NCBI GenBank assembly: GCA_000697335.1
Contig: JNEM01005700.1
Location: 1 to 11,999, forward strand
Length of the DNA stretch: 11,999 nt
From: Conidiobolus incongruus B7586
Taxonomy: Eukaryota > Entomophthoromycota > Entomophthoromycetes > Entomophthorales > Conidiobolaceae
Direction: 5' to 3'
Each line of letters begins with the position of its first letter. Position 1 is the first letter of the stretch. A program made the position numbers and the translations under genes. Shown here piece by piece: positions 1 through 7,675 of this stretch. A model generated the notes under the pieces. The model was not told the origin of the DNA. It saw nothing but the letters and a program-made list of their open reading frames with translations, and ran no database searches.

Positions 1-649
1 AGTTATATATATATATATAAAATTAGTAATAAAACCAATATAATATAAAAAAAGATATAATTTATTAACTATATGATAAATTAATATATTAGTAATTAAT
101 GGTAATTTAAATTTTAGAAATAAGTCAATATAAATATATTAAATTATAACCTCGATAGTATCGACAAAATATAATATTGATAAATATTTACAATATTACA
201 AATTAATATTAGTAATCAAATAATAATAAGCGTTAAAAAGAAAAATAAAAGACAAATTTAATAACAAAATTATAATTAAGTATAAAATCAATTTAAATAT
301 ATAAAAATATATATATGAAAATTAATCTTATAATTAAGTAAAAAATAATTTTTTGATAATAATTATTTCATTATTATTTTAAAATTTATTTTAAATCAAA
401 ATAACTTAATAATATCTTATTTTGATTATATAAAATATAACCATCTAGGAAATTTTCAATAAAAAATGAATAATTATTAGAAATTTTAAAATATTTTATA
501 AACCAAACAAAAAAATATAGATTTAAATATTATATTATATAATATATCCAATATTGATTTTTTACAAAATTTTCAAAATAATAATTAATAATAAACAGTT
601 ATTAAATTAAATTATTTTTAATTAATTTAATTAATTCAAAATTAAAAAT
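1..649. other. AT-rich intergenic DNA, no gene seen
   Basis: This stretch is almost entirely A and T, with a short (TA)n run near 5-18 and many short A or T runs. Stops are dense in every frame and I see no protein-like segment. The left end of the mariner fossil that follows, including its expected terminal inverted repeat, may lie inside the last few hundred bases, but I could not recognise it. Confidence 0.6.
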
Positions 650-1502
650 TTAATATAAGAGGATTACCATATGAATATTATTTTATATCTATCATTAATA
701 AAAGAAATGAAAATAAAATTAAGAAATATTTTAAATAATATCCTAATATATCAATAAAAAATAGAATTATTTTCTATTTAATATCAATTAAAATATTATC
801 TTATTAAAAGATATTTTAACATCAGTTAAAAAATTAAAAATATGGGTAGCTTATTTTTACTAAATATCAAATTAATAACAAAAAAGATATAGCTAGTAAA
901 AATTGATGTTATTATAATACTTATAATATAATTTTTTAACAATTAGGATAATAAATAGATTATAGGTGTTATTTATCATTTATTACTAAGGAATAAAAAA
1001 AATACTTGTGTAGAAAAATCAAAGCCAATATTACAAATTCCAAAATAAAAATTATTTAAAAAATATTATAATTAAGCAAAAATATTGATATTATAACATT
1101 TTGTGAATTATTATGAAAAAAAATAAATTATAATAATTGAATGTATTATAGATTTTTAAAATACTGTGATAATAAATAGTATTAAAAAATTCAATTCAAA
1201 TACCATTTATTTTATATAATAATAACTCTTTATATAACAAAAATGATCAAAAATTTGATTATTGAAAAGAACTGGGGTTTATTACCACATCCACTATATT
1301 CACCCGATATGAATTAATGTGGGTATGATTATTTTGGTAAATTAAAGAATTTGATTTGGGCAAGGATATTTGATAAATTTAAACTTTAAAATTTCAAAAT
1401 CAAAGATTGAATTTGAAGATAAATTATAAAAACCTATGTAAAAGGGTGAAGCAATTATTATTAGTATAGAATAATATAATCGAAAAACAAGGAAATTATT
1501 AA
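650..1502 (+). mobile_element. Decayed mariner-type (Tc1/mariner) DNA transposon, transposase relic
   Basis: This is a fossil of a cut-and-paste transposase of the mariner DD34D group. The clearest piece lies near 1230-1380, where one frame reads KMIKNLI, then NWGLLPHPLYSPDMN, then CGYDYFGKLKN. It matches the family signature around the third catalytic aspartate (HPPYSPDLAPSDYHLF in typical members); that Asp codon is at 1306-1308. Weaker traces lie in order upstream: a GLPYEY segment near 660 where mariners have a GRP linker, KKLKIWVAYF near 830, and a GD-x-K-x-I-like trace near 945 where GDE-x-W is expected. Downstream, IIEKQGNY followed by TAA at 1500-1502 resembles the usual C-terminal end. 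Stops and frame changes are frequent, so the copy is dead. The second catalytic Asp position near 1215 is no longer Asp. Terminal inverted repeats and TA target duplications were not found, so the limits are approximate. Confidence 0.75.
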
Positions 1503-1701
1503 TTATTAATACCATATTATTTTTGCTTTGAATTTTTTTTATTTTACTAAAATAACAATTTGAAATTGGTGAACTTGCTTTTTGAGCCATTATATATTTA
1601 GATATAAATATAATTTAGCACTGGAGTCAAAGTCATATTATGTATCATAATTTTTTAATATTTATATTAAATATTGATTCAATTCTATTGTAATTTTAAA
1701 T

Positions 1702-2810
1702 TTAAAAAGTTGCAGTACCTCGAAATGCTAGCTTTCCAAAATTATTTTCTACCCAAATTTCTATACTGTTGGATTTCATATGTCGGAGTAGGATGGTGAA
1801 GGGACGATCGCAAAACAGAGGTTGGAATAATCGATAGTCGAAGAATTTCAATTTAGTCCAGTCAAGTTGGTTAAGTTGCATATATTGAGTTAGGAGTTTG
1901 AGACTCAGGGTAGTTGTAAGGGGACCGTGGACTAAGCAATCTACATTTTATTAGAATATTGAATTGTGGATAATATAATTAAATTACCTGGATAGCCTTC
2001 AATGCCCGTAGCATACTTGTAATCGTAGTGAATTTTGTGAGCGTTGAAAGTGAGTGCGGAGTACCTAAACAGTAGCAAAGTGTTGGGATGTACTTCGACC
2101 TTAATGTCTGCAGTTTTCGATTTGGAAGATTTAAATCTTGACTTCTCATGGGCAGGCTGTGAAGGTTGCTTATACCCAAATTTGATCTGATCTTCAAGAC
2201 TCAGGAAATAGCACAGAGTTCGATACTCTTTTAGACAGGTGCCGTGATCATTTGTATATTCTTTTAGCATTTCCACACATGTCATAGGACCTTTAGAAGC
2301 GCTCAAAGTATGCTGAATGTTATTGGTCCTCGTAATGAGATCGACTTTTTGACCCACCCTGATTAAGTTATTGGGATTGAACTCAATTTTGCCTTTAGCC
2401 CAAACTCTGTCGACATACGGGCTAGGTGGTGCAAAATCTGGATCGTAACCATCCTTACCTAACTGAGTCTCTGGTAAATGTGACGGATGGTAAAGTAAAT
2501 GGTAGTTGGGTTCAATTGGCGTCCCGTTATCGATCAACTTATCTAAAGGTAAGTCATTGAAAGGAAAAATATCGTGCAATGAAGCATTCAGCAATTGAAT
2601 TGGACTAGAATTAATCGTATCAGATTGGAACTGTTTTCTATTCCTCAAAATATCCAGCTCCCTTTGAAAAGCTTCAGAGTTGTGAACCTTTAATAGTTCG
2701 GGGTGATAACATTCACTGGAAAATCCTCTGTAACTCCAGTTCTTTAATATTATATCGCTTAATTTAAATTTTGAAGGTTTTTTAATTTGATTAAATAAAT
2801 TAACTAACAT
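1702..2810 (-). CDS. HTD2: HTD2-type mitochondrial 3-hydroxyacyl-thioester dehydratase (two exons)
   Basis: Predicted 353-residue hot-dog-fold dehydratase. In the family this enzyme removes water from 3-hydroxyacyl-ACP in mitochondrial type II fatty acid synthesis, which supplies the octanoyl precursor of lipoate. Exon 1 (2810-1988) gives 274 codons; exon 2 (1940-1702) follows a 47-base intron in phase 1. Family landmarks occur in order: a long N-terminal hot-dog half with YHLLYHP (104-109) and GYDPDFAPPSPYVDRVWAKG (121-140); the MaoC-like active-site region FRYSALTFNAHKIHYD (248-263), with Asn256, His258, His261 and Asp263; then GYP-D-CLVHGPL across the splice (272-281) and FDYRLFQPLF near 307-316. 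The first 30 residues are basic and hydrophobic, as expected of a mitochondrial presequence. Unspliced translation would stop in the intron and lose the VHGPL motif. The long form fits fungal HTD2; short animal HTD2 is only about half this size. Confidence 0.88.
1941..1987 (-). other. Intron of HTD2 (47 bases, phase 1)
   Basis: Reading the minus strand, the exon ends CCAG and the intron begins GTAATT at 1987. It ends with TGTAG at 1941. Splicing joins G to AT, making an Asp codon and continuing into CLVHGPL, exactly where HTD2 relatives have GYPD followed by VHGPL. That restoration of a conserved motif is the reason for calling the intron. Confidence 0.9.
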
Positions 2811-4071
2811 TTTTGAAATAATATTAAAATTGACTGTGATATCTAACCTCTAAATAATATCGAATTATTAAATTCTAAAATTATGGGATTTAGAAAACAA
2901 TTATATTTTAATATAAATATTTATTTTTTAATTTTAATCATTGTAAAATACAATTAATTATTAGTTGATCATCGTTTGTAACAGTGTAAACTTAAATAAG
3001 AAGGACTTTATCATCATTATATAAAGATTTGAATTATCACTTTGTTTTAAATATTGATAATTTAACAATTGATCCAAATCAAAACAAATATTATCATTAT
3101 TTAAAATTTGAAAACTTTAAAAATATTTTAAATTTGGACTATAACTCAATTCAATAGCAATATACTTATCGTTTAATGTAGATTCTATCCCTAATTATTC
3201 TTAACAATTTACACTCTCAACAATCTCAAATAATTCAATTTAACTAAATAATGTTCAATTTTTCTTCCTATTTCAAAATATATAATACAATCTAAACCTT
3301 TAGGTATAATTAAATATTCCTAATATTGAAATTAACAATTGTAAACAAAATGAATTATTATTCAATAATAAATTAAATAATTTATGTTTTCACTTAATAT
3401 ATGTATCTATTAATGAAAATTTATCAATTAGAATCTAAATCTATTCATTTTCATATTCATTTTCATATTCATTCTAGGGTCTTGATTGACAATGCTGAGG
3501 TCTATATTCCAGAGAGAAACTCATAATAAAAAGTGGTATTTATACTGCATTATAACTATTATTTTAAGTAATCATTTTTTAGAATTTTTAAAGGGACTCA
3601 AATTATAGGATAGGAAAATTCGTTTTATTTATGCACAAAATATCTTTGGACGATATAAAATTTATTTACAGAAAATCATATTAATAGGTATAAAGATTGA
3701 TAAATTGAAATTTAAGTAATAATTGATTTAAAAGCGGAGGTATTTTGAAATGATAGGATATTGATATAACATTTTGGAATGTGAAAGGTTTAATTAACTA
3801 ATTTAGTATCATATTATATTAAATAAAAAAATTTAAAATATTTTTTGAAATATCAATTTACTCAATTATTGATGATAATGAATTGTCAAATTAATATTTA
3901 TGGGATTAACCATAGAGTAAATTATTTGGAGTGAAAGGTCTATTGAAAATGATTAACAAAAATTTTCCCATAATTTTTTCATATTATTAATAAAATTTAA
4001 AAATCTGTAATTGATATGAAAAGAAAAAATCAACTCAATTTATCCAACTTTTTAACAATTATTTATTAACA
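2811..4071. other. Spacer between divergent HTD2 and COA4
   Basis: This 1.26 kb region must hold the promoters of both flanking genes. It is AT-rich with no long open frame. Its only distinct islands are a 12-base tandem repeat at 3443-3478 and, immediately after it, a GC-richer stretch to about 3521 that can encode a short protein-like peptide. No TATA box or other element stands out against the AT background. Confidence 0.55.
3443..3478 (+). repeat. Short tandem repeat, about 2.7 copies of a 12-base unit
   Basis: The unit ATTCATTTTCAT is repeated twice exactly (3443-3454 and 3455-3466). A third, diverging copy, ATTCATTCTAGG, follows. It is a small microsatellite-like array with no evident function. 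The pyrimidine-rich run ends in TCTAG, which could also look like a splice acceptor in front of the protein-like snippet that follows. Confidence 0.8.
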
Positions 4072-4284
4072 ATGCATCAAAAATCCTTTAAACCGCACAA
4101 TGAAGAGGAAGAAGAAGACGAATACGATTTACGAATCAAACGCACTGGATGTTACGACCATCACATCAAGTTGCAAGACTGCTACTTTGACAAAAAAGAT
4201 TGGCGTCAGTGTAAAGAAGAGATGGTAAATTTCAAAAAATGTATGGATAATTATCAAAGTCAAAAGGATGATAACAAGGAATAA
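4072..4284 (+). CDS. COA4: COA4-like twin CX9C cytochrome c oxidase assembly factor
   Basis: Single-exon gene for a 70-residue CHCH-domain protein. The family is imported into the mitochondrial intermembrane space, where the Mia40 relay oxidises its cysteines, and it takes part in assembly of respiratory complex IV. The four cysteines form two exact CX9C motifs: Cys27-Cys37 and Cys47-Cys57. The acidic run EEEEEDEYDL (11-20), the segment RTGC just before the first helix, and DWRQC ahead of the second motif match the layout of animal COA4 (acidic stretch, SGC, QDWRQC, FKDCM), which separates it from CMC1, CMC2 and COX17. There is no presequence, as expected for this import route. Length is slightly shorter than human COA4. 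The start is the first ATG in a frame opened by A-rich leader sequence. An AATAAA lies just after the stop. Confidence 0.88.
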   Translation: MHQKSFKPHNEEEEEDEYDLRIKRTGCYDHHIKLQDCYFDKKDWRQCKEEMVNFKKCMDNYQSQKDDNKE

Positions 4285-4286
4285 TT

Positions 4287-4292
4287 AATAAA
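4287..4292 (+). promoter_or_regulatory. Possible poly(A) signal of COA4
   Basis: An AATAAA hexamer lies only 3 bases after the COA4 stop. In such AT-rich DNA the hexamer occurs often by chance. This copy is close to the stop, and the next gene remnant converges on it about 60 bases downstream, so early 3' processing would make sense. Confidence 0.35.
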
Positions 4293-4351
4293 AAGCAAAT
4301 TGAAATTATTTATTAATTTAATTATAAAATCAATAATATGGGAATGATTAG

Positions 4352-5530
4352 TTATTCGGCAGTGTGCCTGATTAAACTATTGTTATCTCCTAATATTATG
4401 AAAGGTCAATTTCTGAATTTCAATAGGAATAATCTGATCAATATCAACCAATAAACGTAAGTGAGTACAAACTGTTCGCTATATCTATTGAGCTCAGATT
4501 CTTAATTGAACATCCAAATCAAATTCAACAATTCCGAATATGAGAAGAACCAGTCATACTTCATCCTTGCGATTTTAAATAATTGAGTGTCTGCCAATTT
4601 TACATGACATATTCATGTAGTTTTGATATTTTTGGAGCTGTGGAACGTAGTAATTTCGTTATGGAGGGATTCATCGAAAGCTATCAATGGGGCTTTTGTT
4701 GCTGTATAGGAAGCTAAACAATTCAATGCTAATATTTTCAATTGTATAGTATAATTGATATTGGTTACACGAGAGTGCAGAACTTGCAAAACCCAAACTT
4801 AACTGATATTGACCTAATACAAATTTTTTATTATAAAAGCAATGCGAATAAATTGAATAGCTTAAAATATGTCCCTTGCTATTCTCCAAAAACAGAGGCA
4901 ATACCCTATGTGTTACAAGCGTTATTTCCAATAGGTTTTCATCAATTCTAAAATAACATTGATAAAAGTATAGATATAAGAGTGATTTTCTTTTTCTCTA
5001 AATTTTGCCATTTCAATTTACAAAATCTCTTATCCTCATTAAATGAAGTTGTAGTATTAGTAAGGATGGTAAGAATTCCTTATTATTTAAAATTAATATC
5101 AGAGTTCAAATAATAGAATAAAAAGGATTACTTTATTGCTGATATCACATTGATTGAATCGTATTTGTTCTGATAAATATATTAGAACTAAATAAATTTT
5201 GAACATTTTTGGATAATTACCATATTAGGGTCTGGAGGTATGATATCCAAAACTGCTACGGTTGTTCCTTGCAATACAGGTCCTTGGGCTATGGGCTTCA
5301 CGAGACCTTGAATTCCTAAATATCATTTGTCAATAAAATATATGAATATTAATTAATATATAAATATCTTTCATCTCTTGTTAACACTACAATTTGGTCC
5401 TTCCAACCCTAATCCAACTTATCACCCGTCTCTCTAAACAACTTAAGTATGCCATCATACGTTAAAATTAACACAATAGCTCCATAACAACCGTAAGCTA
5501 TTCCGGAATTGACATCAAAGCTGAATATGC
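4352..5530 (-). pseudogene. Pseudogene of a short-chain dehydrogenase/reductase (SDR, RDH10/DHRS-like)
   Basis: Host gene relic with SDR landmarks in the correct order on the minus strand. Near 5520-5390: a hydrophobic segment (GAIVLIL) and then GWKDQIVVLT, matching the run-in to the TGGxxGxG cofactor loop; a TAG at 5409-5411 sits where Trp is common. At 5315-5221, an exon bounded by TTTAG and ATG|GTAATT reads QGLVKPIAQG then TTVAVLDI, the end of the NAD(P) loop and second strand. Near 5079-4957: TILTNTTTSF (compare NNAG) and LKWQNLEK. Near 4904-4866: VLPLFLENSKGHIL. At 4708-4694: YTATK, the catalytic YxxxK, followed by APLIAFDESLHNE. Near 4630-4600: NIKTT, a TGA, then ICHV (compare TT-x-x-CPG). 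The last frame ends in TAA at 4352. Frames change between blocks; introns explain some of this, but several internal stops do not fit a working gene. The family oxidises or reduces retinoid, steroid or lipid alcohols at membranes. Confidence 0.78.
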
Positions 5531-5728
5531 ATTCAAAAAAAATACAGAAAGATGATTAAGATAGTCCAATGCAGGAAAATAATAGCAAATATTGTCTAAA
5601 ATTAGTCAATATCTAAAGAATTTTTTTCATTTTTGGTAAACTCGGTTAAGTTGAAAATTTATCCCAAAATATTTGGAATATAAATTAGTGAAATAAATAA
5701 TTCAATTAATTTAAAATCTTTGTGAAAA
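5531..5728. other. Short spacer between the SDR relic and ALKBH8
   Basis: About 200 AT-rich bases separate the 5' end of the SDR pseudogene from the ALKBH8 start codon. The two were transcribed away from each other, so this was once a shared divergent promoter and now need serve only ALKBH8. No clear TATA or CCAAT element stands out. Confidence 0.4.
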
Positions 5729-6797
5729 ATGTTAACTTTAAAATTAATTAAAAAGAGGAATCAAAGTTTGAGGACTTTTCACAAATTGAATGGAATAACT
5801 ATCACAACCGAAGAGTTTCCATTATTCTCTAAAGAACCTACCCTATATTTGTGTCTTACCAATTTGGGATATGGCGGTGTAGGAGGTATTAAACCTCAAG
5901 AACTTTGTCAATTACTCAAAGATTTGGATATAGTTGACTTTCAGTTGATATGCCGCAACGGCAAGGTAATCATAATATAACAACAATAATGATAATAATA
6001 GTTTACAATATATTAATTTTGTTATTTAGCCTTACAGTTTTTTAATTTTTCAAGAGTTACAAAACGCTCAAAATGCCTATAAATTATTAAATTTTAAAGA
6101 GGTGAAAAATTGGAATAAGATCATTTTTTGTGAATATTTAAAAAATCTACCAAATAACAATTTATTAAATAATAATAATAATTCAACTAATATTGATGGA
6201 TTAAACCTAATTAATGAATTTTTAACAATTGACGAAGAGCAAAATATTTTGAATAATATCAATAACGATACTAATTCTTGGTCTAAAGTTCAAAATCGAT
6301 TCGTAAAACATTATGGCTATCAATTCGACTACAATACCAACTCATTCGGTAATGCAACATCCGAACTTCCTGAGTGGGCAAAACGAATTCTACAAAAACT
6401 ATACCATTTAACACAAGATATCAACATTCGAGATATGGATCAAATGACAATTTCTAAATATCCTTCAGGAACTGGAATTCCGCCTCACGTCGACGCTCAT
6501 ACTCCATTTGGTCCAGTTATTGTGAGTGTAAGTTTACAGAGTGCCGCACAGATGGAATTTTATAATCCCCAAACGCAAATTAAACACAATGTGAATTTAA
6601 TACCAAGATCTGTATTAATCATGTCAGGTGAATCGAGACTTGGTTGGCAGCATTGTATTAGGCAGAGAATGTCGGATTTAGATGGGAATGGTAATTTAGT
6701 TGAGAGAGGGGAGAGAATTTCGTTAACATTCAGAAAGATTAATCCAGATTTAAATTGTAATTGCGAATTTGAATACTTGTGTAATAGAACTAAGTAG
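5729..6797 (+). CDS. ALKBH8: ALKBH8-type tRNA wobble-uridine hydroxylase (RRM + AlkB, two exons)
   Basis: Predicted 334-residue Fe(II)/2-oxoglutarate dioxygenase. In the family it hydroxylates mcm5U to mchm5U at the wobble position of certain tRNAs. Exon 1 is 5729-5965 and exon 2 is 6030-6797, joined in phase 0. The RRM comprises TLYLCLTNLGYGGVGG (RNP2-like, 38-53) and, across the splice, GK-PYSFLIF (78-86); human ALKBH8 has KPYSFARY at the same place. The AlkB core has DQMTISKYPSGTGIPPHVDAH with the metal ligands His232 and Asp234, then GWQHCI with His287, and the 2-oxoglutarate arginines in GERISLTFR (Arg308, Arg314). Cys322, Cys324 and Cys330 near the C-terminus match the structural zinc site of human ALKBH8. 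The stop comes just after this site, so the C-terminal methyltransferase domain of the animal protein is absent; methylation would need a separate Trm9-like protein. All catalytic residues are intact. An Asn run (about 121-130) is probably a low-complexity insertion. Confidence 0.93.
5966..6029 (+). other. Intron of ALKBH8 (64 bases, phase 0)
   Basis: The intron starts GTAATC after GGC AAG and ends TTATTTAG. Unspliced reading stops after only four more codons. Splicing joins NGK to PYSFLIF, which rebuilds the RNP1 strand of the RRM just as in animal ALKBH8. Donor GTAAT and acceptor ending TAG are the same style as the HTD2 intron. Confidence 0.93.
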
Positions 6798-6825
6798 TCA
6801 TCAGATAGCATCAAAATTTTTAATT

Positions 6826-6831
6826 AATAAA
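6826..6831 (+). promoter_or_regulatory. Possible poly(A) signal of ALKBH8
   Basis: AATAAA lies about 30 bases after the TAG stop of ALKBH8, in a plausible position for 3' end formation. The call rests on position and hexamer only, and the surrounding DNA is very AT-rich. Confidence 0.4.
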
Positions 6832-7505
6832 ATTAGAATTCACAATTTTAATATTGAATATTTCATATCATAATCCATATTTTATAAAATTGCCAATAAA
6901 TGACTATTGATTAATATTTTCAATTTGATATTTTTTCAATTATATTTTGGACTATTTATTATTCTATTCATATTCAATTAAATATTAAAATATTTTAAAC
7001 TATCAATATTGAATAATTCCTTGATACGAATTTCCAGAATGCCAATTTAAATTCAGGTGCTTGATTCAGAAATTTCAAATATAAAATTAGTAAATGATAA
7101 TAGTCACAATGGATAGTGTATATTCATAATTCAATTTAGTATCAATATCATTTGAAAATTTTAATAATGTTGAAACTAATACCCTACACTTTAATCGTTA
7201 AATCGATTGAGAATTACCGGAAAAATATAGTATGAATGATAACATATTTTAAAAACTGAAAAACTAGTAATAATAATTATTAATATTCAAGTTTATTAAT
7301 AGTATCTATTTCATTTAAAACTACAGTTTTTAGAATTGAAAATAAATTATTTTAAATGAGAGATAATTTTAAAATTTAATTAAATCTTGATCCAATTTCT
7401 AAAGATGAGAAATTAGGAGTTGAATAAAATTCTCACATTAAGTCCAAAATTTCAACCAAAATTTAAACTCCTTAATTTAATTCAATTCAATAGAAAAAAT
7501 TGTAA

Positions 7506-7523
7506 CCAATCACGTTGCGTCAT
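7506..7523 (+). promoter_or_regulatory. CCAAT box next to a CRE/bZIP-like site
   Basis: CCAAT (7506-7510) is followed directly by CACGTTGCGTCAT (7511-7523). On the other strand the latter reads ATGACGCAACGTG, which contains TGACGCAA, a composite CRE and C/EBP-type half-site recognised by bZIP factors in other eukaryotes. The patch lies about 155-170 bases upstream of the ATG of the CCCH gene and stands out from nearly pure AT surroundings. Function is inferred from sequence and position only. Confidence 0.45.
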
Positions 7524-7675
7524 CCAAATTTCATTATTTTAAATAAGCATTCCATTTTTCACTATTGCAACAACTTTTAAATGCTTAATTGACTAGAATC
7601 AACCCAACAAAATATATAATATATTTTATTTTAATTATAATATATTAAAATAACTGTGATTTCATTAATTATATT

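Larger units (their letters stand above)
6798..7675. other. Spacer with 3' end of ALKBH8 and promoter of the CCCH gene
   Basis: This 878-base stretch has no coding frame worth reporting. It begins with the ALKBH8 3' end (AATAAA at 6826) and ends with an AT-rich leader ahead of the CCCH gene. The one compositional exception is a GC-richer patch at 7505-7523 containing a CCAAT box and a CRE-like site. Confidence 0.55.

Noticed and set aside
5-18. (TA)n run at the left end as a telomere or centromere repeat
   Set aside because: It is only about 14 bases long and similar AT microsatellites occur throughout the window.
1342-1590. Minus-strand 82-codon open frame
   Set aside because: It lies opposite the mariner transposase relic, is made of Ile, Phe, Asn and Ser typical of AT-rich chance frames, and shows no motif.
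4671-4931. Minus-strand 86-codon frame as an independent small gene
   Set aside because: Its first part is one block of the SDR relic, and its end reads the YTATK region in the wrong frame, so it is not a gene of its own.
4742-4951. Plus-strand 69-codon open frame
   Set aside because: It is the antisense of the SDR pseudogene blocks; the minus strand carries the recognisable LPLFLENSKGHIL motif, while this frame has none.
5409-5411. Recoded stop codons (alternative genetic code) as an explanation for in-frame TAG and TGA in the SDR region
   Set aside because: The four intact genes end in ordinary TAA or TAG at the expected ends and contain no internal stops, so decay of the SDR gene is the simpler reading.
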